Positions 1-11,896 of a DNA stretch of 64,000 nt are shown here, in pieces; the first letter of the stretch is position 1, and the number at the start of each line of letters is the position of its first letter. Source of the DNA: Toxotes chatareus. Taxonomy: Eukaryota > Chordata > Actinopteri > Toxotidae. A program made the position numbers and the translations under genes. The notes under the pieces are model-generated. The model was not told where the DNA came from and did not search any database. It saw only the letters and a list, made by a program, of their open reading frames with translations. The stretch is taken from assembly GCA_016801885.1 (NCBI GenBank), contig CM028896.1, positions 17,595,501 through 17,659,500 on the forward strand, written 5' to 3'.

Positions 1-83
1 TTCTGTCGATCCCCACAGCCTCAGCCAGCACCACCTGACCGAAACACCCTTCTCCCAGAGGCTTCCCCAGAGTCAGCCTGAGG

Positions 84-116
<33 letters not shown>

Positions 117-3100
117 CAGTCACTGTCAGCTCCGTCTGATTATCAGCCTGACGCAGTAGGTTAATCCGACCACGCTGATCACGGTGGATGCCGTACCGAT
201 CTCGAGGCAGCTCCCAGACTGGATCGTAGGGAAGCTCGTACTCAGACACTCCTGCCAGGACGGTGGTGGCTGCACTGGAGAGACGAGACTGACGCATCAG
301 ACACATCCCTGACTGCAGCGAGGACGAGGACTCAACGGACACCTGCAGTTCAGGAGACGAGATGTGAGGGTCTTTGTGCTTTAGGATCCACAGAGAGGGA
401 ACAGAAACAGGGACAGACATGATACCTGTCTCCTCAAAGGAATGCTCTTAGCTAATTTCTGGACGGCTAGCTGGCTGCTGAAGTCGCTCTTCTTGGGGCA
501 CAGCAGAGTCTGCAGACAACTGCTGTGGCAGTGAGGATGATGATGATGAAAAACCCAAGGCAATAGATGAAGATCTCCAAGTAGGTCTGGGAGGGCAGCA
601 GGGAGGGGGGTAGATCTGAGAGGAGAGGAACCAGAGCACAAATGTTAGGAGACAGTCGGGTCCTCACAGAGACAGAGGATCATCTGTGTCTTATCGTACC
701 GTCCACAACAGTGAGCCACGCAGAGTGGTGAGACACTCCGATGGAGTTTTCTGCCAGGCAGGTGTACTCCCCAGCATCGTCCAGACTCACGTTCCTCAGA
801 GTCAGAACCTCCATCTCTTTATCTGTGGTGTTCACACCTGCAGTCTGAGGAAGGGACGAGTGTCATGTTAGCTTAAATGAAAAGTGAAAAACAGGAGTGT
901 GTGTGTGTGTGTGATTAGAATATTCACACACACACTCAACATGTTAGGATTCATCATTTGTTTTGTTTTGATCTAAAGTTTAAAGAAAACTTTGGTAGAA
1001 AAAAAAATATCCACAGTGAACAAACATGACCACCCCCCACTGTGCAAAGACACGTCCAAACAACGTCTTTTGGAGGAAACGGGTCCTCCACCTTTTGGAA
1101 ACACATGGGACTACAGTTATACACAGAGGTTTACAATAAATCACAATTCAACCCCGACTTATTTATTTCCATTTTTATTTTTGTCAATCACTGGTACAAA
1201 CATGTCACTAATGTTGAATTTCCTGCCAACTACCAGTAAAAACAAGGAACATGATTTCATGGCTTGCATGTGGACATTACTTCAGTGTTCATCAGCTGAA
1301 GCAAACATGCTTTACTTTTGATTGTCTGCCAAAACTAAATGAAAGTGATAGCCAATAACTACCAGTAATAGAAAAATAAAATAAATTACACCACCCACCT
1401 TGTTTGGGTCTGTATCACAACAAATAAACATACATATAAAACAACAGAAATTTAAAACAATAAAAATTAAAGTGCTAAACAGTGTGTTTTGAGGTAAAAT
1501 CCAACCAGAACCAATTATACTGAATACAGAAAAGAAGACAATGCACAAAAGCTGTGACAACATTCTCCACAATGGATAATCAGTCCTGAGTGACTGCTGC
1601 GTGTCCTCCACCTCCACTTCTTTGCGGTCTTTTGCTTCATCCTCTGTGTCATCAAATTTCAAAAATCCAACTGCACGAGCAGGAAAAGAAAAATTATTAG
1701 AAATATGTAAAGGCTAGCAAACAAACTCCATTAAACAATGCTAACAACACAACACAACAAACATACCACTTTGAAAACTACACACACACAATACTTACAG
1801 ACTGTACGTTCCCTGGCTGGAACGAGCCCATCTCTGTGTAACTGACCGAACTCACTGACTGAAGAAACGGAGCGGAGCGGAACATTAAGAGAAAGAGCGC
1901 TCACTCTGTCGCCGTTTCCAAAAACTAAGAAAAGTACAGAACACTCACTCTGATACAATTTCCATGAACCAAAGGAAAATACACATTTTATATTTTTATA
2001 CTTTTTAACACTTTTAACTTATGAACTTTAAATATTACTTTTGACCTTTAAAGACAGCACACGTACACCAAGTCCCCATATTTGTAAGCAAAAATATGTT
2101 GCCTGTGCATCCACTACCAATACCGGATTAATACATCTACATCACCACCTGCCTCGCTCTTCGTGGCTCGCTAGCATGTAAAAAGCATGTTATCTGCCAT
2201 GAGGGAGCCGCTAAATATAAAGTTCGCAGCTTGTTCTTTTCGCTAGCTTAGCGAATTTAGCTTAGGCTAGCTACCAGCCTAGCTCTGGTTAGTGAGCAGT
2301 GACTTACGTTACGTTAATCCTTCAGCTAACGTGAATATTTTTAGGCACAGTCGTTTTGAAAAGTAATTCCAATTCCATTTAAACTATGGCCAATGTTTAG
2401 CTAACATTAGCTGATACGATGACATGCATTGCCAATTGTAGCCACAGCAGTTTTAGGTAGTTTAAAACAACAACGCTAGAACAGCTAACACTATAAATAC
2501 ATACATGAACATAAAATGAACAAACATGAGCAACTTACTTTCAGCTTAGAGGAAAACGGTGATTCTTGATGTACGCTGAACGGAGCCGAACGGCCACTTA
2601 CTTCCACAGAGATGAAACCAGAGACGGAGAGACAGACGGTCGATGAAATTCGAAGAATCGCGCCAAAAGCTTGGCGTGTTGCGTCGGCCAATCAGGGTGC
2701 CGTTTACTGGTTGGCTTATGAGGACATGCTGCCTCAGCCAATCAGAGTGGCGTTTACTGGTTGAAATCATAAAAGTTATAAAATCAAGGCTCCTATGTAC
2801 CATGAAATTCTTTTCTGAAGCTTAATTTCAAACAAGTTGCATTTCCATATAAATATATGAATAAAAACATAAACAAATAATAAATAAATAATTACTAACA
2901 AATAATGGGTTTAATCACAAATAATCTATAATCGTATTCATTAATCATGTTGATAACAACGTTGATATTTGTCATTTAAAAAATTACATTCATTAATAAT
3001 GTCAATTTCCTGCACCTGTCTTAGACGTCCACGTGACGTCCAAAAAAGTTACCTAGTCCGACGTTCAAATGTTGAACTGCATATTGACGTCCAAGTGGGG

Positions 3101-6100
3101 TCGTGGTTAGACGTCCAAATGTCGGACCTAGTTTGCACGTCGTGTAAATGTCCAGAACTGGTCATGGACCGACGGACGCAATATAGACACGATTTGCACG
3201 TCCATCAGACATCTAATGTTTAGTGGGCCTGATCATCTGAACTCATATCCTGCTCTTTCCTATTCATTTCGATCATTTATGAATTCCCTGTTGTGCAGTT
3301 CTGGGTCCATCTCGGGTCCAGGCTGAGCTCTGACTGGTGCGTCTGACATTTCACATGAGTAAAAAAACGGACGAGATTCTGTTTTAAATTTGCTCTGTTA
3401 TCGTCCAATCATCAGATATTCAGCCTTTCCTGTGATTGGAGAAGGAGCACGATACGTGCAAAGCTCCTGGCTGCGCACCAGACACAACAAACCACACAAA
3501 CCGCCTGAGCGTCTTTCATCACGAGTCCACAATGCATCACAGATGTGGTTTTACTCTGCTCTGTCAGAGAGAAATGGAACCAGTGTCATGCAAAATAACG
3601 ACTGGCTCAACCACCGAGTGAAGGTTCTAACCAACACGCATCACTTTCATGTCAGTGAATCACAGGCGAACTTTTACATGCTGCTGCCATTCAGCAGAGC
3701 GAGCTGGTGTTTTCCACGGAGCAGTGAGGGTCTGGACTGATGGACTGAAACTCTTATTGACCATATTTCAAATGACTTATTAAAGCTGCTCAACAGTTCA
3801 GATCAAGTGCAGTTAATAAGAAATCAAACGAGGTCCATTCTTTAATGAACCACACACTTCAGAACAGGTGGCGCCACCAGCCCCAGGTGAACCCGTTCAC
3901 GCTGGACCCACCTTGAGAATGAGGACGTAGGGGTGTCCGTCTGGTCCCTCTCTGCTGCCGTTGACAGTGATGTGTTTGAGCCACTGGATGTGAGGCTGCG
4001 GGTCACTGAACACCCGACACACAAACTCCACATCGCTACCGACGACGGCCGTTTGGTTGGCCGGCAGACCGGCCTGCAGGATCGGTCTGTGAGGAGAACG
4101 CTCTGGAAAAGACGTGTTGCCAAAATGTCAAAATGTCAAATGCTTCTCTGCTAAGAAGCTCCACAGTAAATTTCAAACACCAGTTTGAGCTTCCGCTTTT
4201 TAACATGATGATGTCTCAGGAGAAGAAGAACTTCCTGTCACCTCCAACTCTATGATCAATTCAACACTCACAGAAAAGCTGATGAGCTGCAATCAAATCT
4301 GTTTCAGATTGTTTCTGACAACAGAACAAATGATTGAAATCAGTGTCACGTAAAACGAAGCCAGCGCTGCAGATCATCGCCAGTGTCTGAACAGAGATGT
4401 GTGTTCTCTACAATGCACAGGTATCTTACCAACCACATCCAGCAGGTAGGTGTGTTTGAGGCTCCCATGTTCGTTCTCCACCACACAGGTGTAGTTCCCT
4501 TTATCAGAAGGAACCACTGACTCCATGATGAGAGTCCACATGTGGTCTCTGATCTGAAATATTGAAAGAACAGATTCAGCTGTTTGAGCATCGGCTGTTT
4601 TCTCTTCACGTGAACGGTTAAACACAAACCTTGAATCCTCCAATCCTTTGGTCTTTCTTGAACTCTTTTCCGTTCTTGTACCAGCGCAGAGTGGGAACGG
4701 GGTTTCCAGTCGCCTGGCATCGAAACTTTACAGTCTTACTGGCAGGGACGGCGTGGAGCCGCTTCTCCATCTTCTCCGGCATTACCCACTTAGGCGCCAG
4801 CGCTAACGAGGAGACAGCAGCATGATTACACTCATTTGTGTTTGCTCTGATTCATGTTTTCAACACAAACGCACCACAGCTAAGGAACACAACCAGAGTC
4901 TGAGGCTTACTTTGCTTTTCGTTGCTTGTTGACATTTCATTGGAGAGTTTATTTTCCTCTGAGGATGATTCATCGTCGTCTTCGTCTTCAGAGGATTTTA
5001 CTGCGTCGGCTACAGAGAAAGGTAGATGTTTAAAAGCTGTTCAGCAAAGTGTGTGTGTGTGTGTGTGTGTGACTAAATGTGGGAGGCAGATTTAGTCTTA
5101 GTGGAGTCTCAGAACTTCCCTCCGTCAGACAATGAAAACAGTTTGTTGATTACTTGACCTCTGACCTCTGACCCCGGCTCAGTGAGCAGGGTCTCTGTGA
5201 GTGAGGCTTTAGGTCTTCCTACTCAACGCTCGGGCAGATAGGAGCTGTTGCCACAGCACAGTGCTACACCCAACCGCCTCCACCCTATCTGCTCCGGCCA
5301 TTCACAGCACGCAGACCACACACACACACACACACACACACACTGTACCAAGATTAGTGAAGAGGGGAGGCAGGTCAAACCAGTAAGACCGTCCTCGGTC
5401 GTCCCAGACCGTCGCCTTGATAACTGAACATCATTAAACACTGGAACAACTCGTTTAATCATTAATGACTAAACAAGTCGCAGCTTTAAAATTGTAATTA
5501 AAATTTTATTTCGTTCATTTTGCAGTACACCTGCTGAAAACGAGTCCACAGCCGCCATCACTCCCACACGTCAGCAGCCTGACAGAGGCTGCTAACATGC
5601 TAGCATGTCTGCTACCTGAGATAATGTTTAATCTCCCGCCTCCGCAGAGATTCAGTGTGTCTGTCTCTAACTGACACATTGACCCTGTTAGTCATTGATC
5701 GGTGTTGTGATCAGACAATAAAGTTCTAAAGCTGTTGTCCTCTGCCAAAGGCACAAAGCAGCTTTATGTCTCTGAGCCGACATCGGAGAGCCTCCTCTGC
5801 TCTCCTGAAAGAGTCGGACTAACTTCTCTTCAACTAAAGCAGGAAAATGTAGAATCTTAACAACCTTTAATAATAATAATCCAGCGTCTTCCTGCAGTCA
5901 AACCCAGCTGAAGGTGAACACACACAAAAACAAGCCTCTGAGACACATAAGCAGCTGGGAATCTCCGTAAATCTGTGTGTTGTGGTGCTGAGAATATAGA
6001 TTATGGCAAATGTGCAGCTACTGTTAAACACATCAAACGGTTTATAAAAAGACCAGAGGTCCTGGTTAGACCGGGCTGGGTTTCAGACTTTCAGGGATTT

Positions 6101-7440
6101 TTTTTTTTACAAGAGCTGGGCAGAGCTCTTACAGGCACAGCACTTACAGGAAAAGGTTGTGTTTAACAGGCCTTGTCCTCCGTCGCACAGCAGATAAACC
6201 TCCGTTTGAAAGAGTAAAACTGAGCGAGGAGGGAAATTGAAAGCAGGTTTTGTTTATGAAATCTGATGTGTTCATCACTGAGAGAAAAACAAGAATTTAT
6301 GGGCTCAGAAACAACAGTCTCACATAGACTCGCACTCAGCTGGAGTCCAGATGGCTGGAGCACAAAATGCAAACACACAGAAGGTATATACATGCATATA
6401 CACACACAAACGCACACAGTCAGGGAGCAGTGTGACTGAGCTCTGAACGGGCTGATTATCCACACACACTCAGACTGTGTGCATCTGTTACTGTGTTACT
6501 GTGTCTGGACAGGATACACAGACCATAACCAGCAGCCTGAGAGCCAAGCCTCGGTTACACCATGAAAAATCACCCTAACCAGTTTCAGATGCTTCTGAGC
6601 CAAAAACAGCCAAACCTTGAAAAAGTCACTTTCCTGTTAAAGAAATTCGCTCATTGGAAAGTTTCATAAGTTTTTATATAAGACGGAGCCTGAAACACCA
6701 CGACCACAGAGCCGGGAGCAGACATGAAAGAGCCCTCAAACAAAAGAGGAGGAAAGGCCCCAAACGACAAACACATTATACAAAAAAACAAAGGTTCAAG
6801 CGAAGCAGCAGCACAGACACAGAGTTTTCCATCAGTCTGCAGACGCAGAGACTCAGAACAGGACTGAGCTGCACCGACACACCACCAGCACAGGCCCCAC
6901 AGCAGGAACCGCTCAACAAACCACTGAGGAAAATATCATGAAGATGATCTGAACTACAGCTGCAGTGATTAGTCAACAATCGTCAGCTCGGGAACTGTTC
7001 TCATCATCGATTAATCCTCGTTTGAATTATTATTGAAGCTAAAATTACTTTTTTCATGTCTGCAAACATCGATTGTCAGTTCATCATATTACAAATAAAG
7101 AAAATCAGCAAATCTTCCCCTTTAAGAAACTGATTAATGATCATTCATCAAAACTTCAACTAGTTAATTAATAAACTAATTCATTAGTTAATTGCGTCAG
7201 GACTGACTGATGAACAGTGTAATTCAGTTTAAAGAAAATCTCAGTCAGACATTTTCCTGAACTTGTTCATTTGTATTGGAGACACAAAGGACTGAAGCCG
7301 TCCACACTCAGACATCTGTGAAGTGTGTTACCTGTGTCTGTGTCCTCTGTGGCTGGTCTGGACTGAGCCTGTGGAAACTGAACCAGCAGAACCAGCAGGA
7401 TGCAGGACAGCGGCAGCAGGAAGCAGTGGGGGGAAGACAT
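1..7440 (-). CDS. fgfr1: Fibroblast growth factor receptor 1, 5' part (kinase truncated by window edge)
   Basis: Receptor tyrosine kinase for FGFs at the plasma membrane. Nine coding exons are read on the minus strand: 7332-7440 (signal peptide, ATG at 7440), 4911-5010 (acid box), 4630-4802 and 4430-4553 (Ig-II), 3912-4102 (Ig-IIIa), 700-844 (Ig-IIIc), 426-615 (transmembrane), 197-342 (juxtamembrane) and 1-77 (kinase start, with glycine loop GEGCFG). All borders have GT/AG sites and phases join. Exon sizes 124, 191, 145 and 146 equal those I recall for mammalian FGFR genes. Landmarks are ERSPHRPILQAGLPAN, SDPQPHIQWLKHI, TAGVNTTDKEMEVL and the FRS2-binding stretch KLAKSIPLRRQ, followed by VS where mammals have alternative VT. 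The IIIc and juxtamembrane residues fit FGFR1 better than FGFR2, 3 or 4. Not settled: fgfr1a or fgfr1b. No Ig-I or IIIb exon was found. Confidence 0.93.
1162..1167 (-). terminator. Candidate polyadenylation signal of the nested gene
   Basis: AATAAA on the minus strand about 145 bases after the stop codon of the nested membrane-protein gene. The position is plausible, but the surrounding DNA is AT-rich, so chance is possible. Confidence 0.35.
1312..1831 (-). CDS. Small multi-pass membrane protein of unknown identity, nested in the fgfr1 IIIa-IIIc intron
   Basis: Two exons join into about 131 residues: 1795-1831 (ATG at 1831, begins MGSFQPGNVQSV) and 1312-1670, using the donor at 1794 and an acceptor after a pyrimidine tract at 1671. 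A donor four bases earlier would break the frame. The protein has a charged N-terminal part (DDTEDEAKDRKEVEVED) and then three hydrophobic segments near residues 55-73, 80-101 and 110-128. This suggests an integral membrane protein with a cytosolic acidic head. I do not recognise the family. A probable non-coding first exon lies at about 2604-2680 with a GTAAGT donor, and an AATAAA on the minus strand follows the stop at 1162-1167. It is transcribed in the same direction as fgfr1. The intact frame and signals support a real gene, but this is inference. Confidence 0.5.
2590..2770 (-). promoter_or_regulatory. Probable promoter and first exon of the nested gene, with duplicated CCAAT boxes
   Basis: CCAATCAG occurs twice inside a 27-bp unit (2687-2713 and 2737-2763) that is repeated with two mismatches. 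Just downstream on the minus strand is a GC-richer exon-like stretch ending in a GTAAGT donor near 2603. The layout looks like a short NF-Y-type promoter firing leftwards into the nested gene. Confidence 0.45.
2960..3230. repeat. Dispersed element rich in GACGTCC words
   Basis: The stretch carries many copies of ACGTCC/GACGTCCAA-like words at irregular spacing and ends with TTTAGTGGGC. It has no coding signal. It looks like a short non-autonomous mobile element or degenerate minisatellite inside the fgfr1 intron. The family is not assigned. Confidence 0.45.
3231..3911. other. Remainder of the fgfr1 IIIa-IIIc intron, no feature seen
   Basis: Open frames here are short and show no family resemblance. 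I looked for the expected IIIb exon (Ser-Ala-Trp-Leu-Thr preceded by a Cys-containing strand) on the minus strand and did not find it. Confidence 0.5.
5011..7331. other. fgfr1 intron between signal-peptide and acid-box exons; no Ig-I exon seen
   Basis: About 2.3 kb. It contains a short CA run near 5319-5342 and otherwise unremarkable sequence. In other FGFR genes an Ig-I exon with phase 1-1 borders lies here. No minus-strand frame shows the Cys/Trp/Cys pattern of an Ig domain. Confidence 0.5.
6950..7200. repeat. Fragment of a common teleost AT-rich dispersed repeat
   Basis: The text around GCAGTGATTAGTCAACAATC and CATCGATTAATCC matches the style of a widespread teleost element (variants of GCTGCAACTAACGATTATTTTC...GATTAATC). 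Similar pieces occur at about 31210-31300, 34485-34560 and 58365-58430 in this window. Confidence 0.4.
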
Positions 7441-10400
7441 GGTGTCCTAACGCACCGACGTGCTGGGATCAGACCGGGAACACGCTGCAGCACAGACACA
7501 CACAACAAAATCAGACTCACAAAACAACGAGACACGTCCAAGGTTAACTGTGATTACACAACATTACACGGTGAACATTTTCCATTTTCCATCCTCCAAT
7601 CACTCCACCGGAGCAGGGCAGAAACTAATGGTTACTTTCAGAACTGATTAATGAGCCAGTCTGAGCAACGAGAACGAAGATCCAACCTGCACATGAGCTG
7701 AGTGGATTAGTCATCATGGAACAAACTCACACGGCTGCAGCTTCAACTGCTGAGTCAGAGGAAAACCCTGATGATTACTGATGATTAGTCTCTGGCATTT
7801 GGTAGATCAAAGGATTAAAAAAATGATCCACACATTAATCAGCAGTGTAAATAATCATTAGAGGCATCTGAGTGTCCCTGAATGCACCAGCAGAGAAAGT
7901 TTTCACATTGGTCTCTGCTCACTTCTCGTATCATCTTCATATTCAGAGAAACTGTCCTGAATGGAAACGTGCATTCATTCGTATTTTCAGTTTCTGGGAA
8001 TTCAGTTTAAATTCACTCAACACCGAAACATCCAACCCACCAGCTCACAGGTGGAAACGGGGCCCCCACCCAGACATGGGTGATGTGGACCCATAAACCT
8101 CTGACACCCACAGCCCCCCCTTCCCCCCGTTCACCTGTGACCACTACATATCTGTCAGGTGTCAAACACGGGAAAACGCTCGCTGCCTAAAACAAACAGG
8201 GGCAGACGCCAGCACCATTTGCTGCATGTGTCACCATGAACGTGTGAAAACGGTAAAAACATTGCGTTGACCCCTGCAGTTTGGCTGCACTTAGCATTTC
8301 TGTTATCAATGAACCAGTTGTCTCTTCAATTCATTGACTGTACACGTCAAAAAAATGTCCACAAGTCCACAGAGTCCGAGGTGACGTCCTCACATGAGTC
8401 CATTCGTCCAACCTGCAGATGAAAACCCAAAGATTTTCACCTGATGCTGACGTAACATGGAAGCAGAGAATTATCCGTTTTTTCGTCTAATCAATAATTT
8501 GACTAACTGTTCTGAGCTCAGGCGCTGGCTCTAAAAGTCCTGTGATCGAGATTTATTTGGATTCTAAAGCTATCTTTCTTTTCTGTGTAAGGTTTGCTCA
8601 GATGAATTAATGTCCTGATAAATGTCTCCTGTTCACTCGGGGCTCAGGGGGCCAACACTCCGACCATGAATCTGAGAGCTTCGGCTCCTGCAGATGGAAA
8701 CAGGACAGGTTTAATCACCACGGCCGTCAGCAGCCTGGCGTCAGAGCAGCACTGCAGTCCGACACAATGTGTGGTTCATGCACGAAACACACAACATGAA
8801 CACTGACACCAACACACTGTGATAAACTAATATCAGCTGATCAATCCGCCCTTCGGTTTATGGCCTTGACTCCAGAGACGTTAACGTGAGTTAGAAAATG
8901 ACCTGAACATCGAAGGAGCCGTGAATAACAGTAACAGCAGGAGGAAACTCATCATCTAAACAACATGGACAGTGGTTGGCCGCCGTCACCGAGCCCCCCG
9001 CCCCTGACGCTGCCGGCCCTGCGGCTCCTGACACACGGATCCATCTCAGCACTGAGCCGGTCCTTCAGCTCCACGCTGCACAGATGAGCATGTGTGCCGA
9101 GCATGTGCATGTGGTGGAGGGCGGCGTCCCCTGAGCATGACAAGAGCAACACGGGAGCGTGCCAAGTTCATCCAGCCATAATTAATACGTTTCACACACA
9201 CACACACAGAGATCACACACTTGTTTTATGTGAGTGTCAGGCAGCTGCACATGAGCACATGAGAGACGCCACCAAAACCTCCATGTCAACTTTCTCTTGT
9301 TTTATACTCTGGATTATACTCTCTGATGCATTCTGGGAAAGTGGCCTCCCTCCACACACAAACACTTCAGATTCAGATACAACATCCTGCACCAAAATGA
9401 AGGCTGTAGCTGTTCAGTCAGAGCCTGTTGTGTTGTATACTGTGAATTATGGGCTGATCGCAGCTTAAACACATATAAGCTCATCAGCGTACATGTCAGA
9501 CGACAGGAAACAAGACTCTGCAGAACAAAAGTGACAAAAGTATCCAGACGTATTTCAGTCTGGACTTACCTCCTCTCATCATGCGCTCACTAAAAGGCTC
9601 TGGGTGTCTCTCTCTCTCTCTCTCCAAACCCTTTCATCCTCTCTCAGACTCTGTTCCTCAGCTTTTAATAACTAACTTCTCTCCCTTTCCTCCTCCCTCT
9701 CTGTTAAGCTTCCTCACCTACACACCACATTCTGCAGCAGGCTGGCAGCTCCGATTAGTTGTCATACTAACACACCAACTACCGATGCCCCCCGTCCATC
9801 TGAGCTGGAAAACAACACGCAGCGAGTGCCAAACAGGAAGGGAGGCCTGCTGGGTTAGAGGCAGAGGGGCTGTAAACCTCATGGAGGGTTCATTTAACCA
9901 AGACGTCAGGGGGAAAGTGGAGGGAGGTGAAGGAAGAGGGCTGAGCCAGCAGAGAGCTGCGTTTTCAGACTGCCACAGCCTCAGTGCAGCACCTCAGATG
10001 ATCAGAATCACAAACTGTAATAGCAGATCTGGAGGGTGGGTTACTGGTCTGGAGGCATTTGTGCAGATACCCTGCTACGGGCAGGCCGAGTGGAAAAGTG
10101 AGTCAGACTCCTCATGCACACTCCACACAGTTCAGACGAGCAGAGACAGATTACTATCAAATCACTGCGACAGTAACCTCACACTGTGAAAGCCTCATTA
10201 TCCAAACTGCTGCTGGGAAATGACTGGAGAAATGACGGACTGTTCAGCTCACCTACAAGGTATTCACAGTGAAGATTTACTGAGTCAGCAGCAGAGAGTA
10301 GCCTGCTGTGTGTACTCCTGTACTGTGTGTACTCCTGTACTGTGTGTACTCCTGTACTGTGTGTGTAGCACTGTGTAACACTCCTGCACTAATAACAGAC

Positions 10401-11200
10401 ACACAATAACACACAAGACTGTTCAGCTCACCTACAAGGTATTCACAGTGAAGATTTACTGAGTCAGCAGCACAGTGTACTCACATACTGTACTCCTGTA
10501 CTGTGTGTACTCCTGCACTGTGTGTACTCCTGTACTGTGTGTACTGTGTGTATTCCTGCACTGTGTGTACTCCTGTACTGTGTGTACTTCTTTATATTTT
10601 GTATTGTGCAAATAAAGTTCTGACAGAAAACACAGCACTCAGCTCGTACTCTCTGTGTGTATTTCTGTTTTGTGCTTCTTTATATTTTTATTGTGCAAAT
10701 AAAGTTCTGACAGAAAACACAGCATCAGCTCGTACGAGGCTTCTGCAGCTTCACCTACTTTTTACAAAGTAAAAGTTTAAACTTTTTCCATCCAGCTGTG
10801 ATCAGCTGTTAACATCTGGTGTTATCTTATAGATTCAACTACACAACAGCATCTACAACAGTTGAAATAACCTCAGAGAACAGGTCTGAGCATTTCACTG
10901 CATCACACTGTCACTTTATACTTTCAGAACAGTTTGTAAATAATAATTAATGTTGTCATGTTTACACACCGTGATTTTACATTTTATGTGATTAACTCAG
11001 TCTAATATGATCCGTTCTTACAGATTAAACTTCACCGCAGCGGCTAAAGTAAGATTCAACAGTAAAATGCTCTGATTCATAATAATCCCATGATAAAACA
11101 TATAACAGCTGGTCTGACACTCACATGAGCCAGTTTCTGACTGTAAGTAGATTTTTGTCGATAATATTTCTGATAACTTCCTTTTTTTTTTAGCAGTGTG
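7441..11200. other. fgfr1 upstream intron or 5' region, no coding signal
   Basis: This stretch lies between the fgfr1 start codon exon and the GC-rich block near 11.2 kb. Long frames at 9581-10189 and elsewhere show biased composition and no family resemblance. A CT run occurs near 9610. A donor-like GAGGAG/GTAAGT on the minus strand near 9565 could belong to an alternative 5' UTR exon. A local duplication cluster (10238-10735) is listed separately. Confidence 0.4.
10238..10735. repeat. Nested local tandem duplications
   Basis: A 56-bp segment beginning GACTGTTCAGCTC occurs at 10238-10293 and again identically at 10417-10472, 179 bases on. Each is followed by a minisatellite of about 17-18 bp (units like TGTGTACTCCTGTACTG). 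A third unit, GTGCAAATAAAGTTCTGACA with flanks, occurs near 10606 and 10694. This is a locally expanded array. Confidence 0.8.
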
Positions 11201-11219
11201 GAGCTGATGGTTTTCTTTT

Positions 11220-11631
11220 GCAGAGAAAAACCGGTAACAGACAGACTCACGGATCCCGCGGACCGACGGAGCCCGCTGACCGACGGAGCCCCGCGGTCTC
11301 ACGGATCCCGCGGACCGTCTCACCGTTACCGGAGCTGCTCATGCAGAGACAGACGCTCAGTCATGCCGCTGGACCGAGGCTACTAACCGTGAGTGTTCCG
11401 GGTGAGGGTGGAGGACTGTACCTGTGTCTGCTGGTCCAGAGTCAGCTGTTAACTTAGATCCGAGGCGTCGAGTCGAGGTTGAACAACAAGCCGTGAGCTA
11501 ATCCGCCTGTGGCCGCGGATCCGTCCCGGACTGTGAAACCACGGACTGGACAAAGTTCTTACATGAGCAGGCTCACTGCGCGGACCGGACTCGGTTCGTG
11601 TATTAAAGTGTGTGTGAGTCTGAGGCTCGGT

Positions 11632-11672
<41 letters not shown>

Positions 11673-11790
11673 CCGTCTCCAAACCGGCCCTGAGCCCCGG
11701 AGGGAAAACGTGGGAAAAGTGCAGCTCATTGACTGTTTTGTCCGGATATACACCGAAGAAGAAGAAACGCCTACAGGGGGAGTTTCCTCA
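11220..11790 (-). promoter_or_regulatory. GC-rich block, probable fgfr1 promoter and 5' UTR exon
   Basis: The DNA is clearly richer in G+C and CpG than its flanks. It holds small internal repeats (ACGGATCCCGCGGACCG twice, GACCGACGGAGCCC-type twice) at 11248-11325. A minus-strand donor-like ACAG/GTACAG occurs near 11420. No other gene is near, and it lies about 4 kb upstream of the fgfr1 start codon, so it is the best promoter candidate. Transcription start not determined. Confidence 0.45.
11634..11670. repeat. (CA)n microsatellite
   Basis: Uninterrupted CA dinucleotides in the GC-rich block. Neighbouring ORF-like reads of Cys-Val or His-Thr are artefacts of the repeat. Confidence 0.95.
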
Positions 11791-11891
11791 CCCCCCCCCA
11801 CCTCCCATTAATACCCCACCGCCACCAATTTACTGACTCCATTTTCCGAGTGGCGCAATCCAGCCTCAGACCTCCCCCAGGACCCATTCAC

Positions 11892-11896
<5 letters not shown>

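Noticed and set aside
3842..4123. 93-codon minus-strand frame
   Set aside because: Shadow of the fgfr1 Ig-IIIa exon; the correct frame reads ERSPHRPILQAG.
9581..10189. Frame of 202 codons on the plus strand
   Set aside because: Starts in a CT repeat and has no family resemblance or splice context; likely chance in the fgfr1 5' region.
10456..10772. Frames on both strands through TGTACTCC repeats
   Set aside because: Translation of the local minisatellite.
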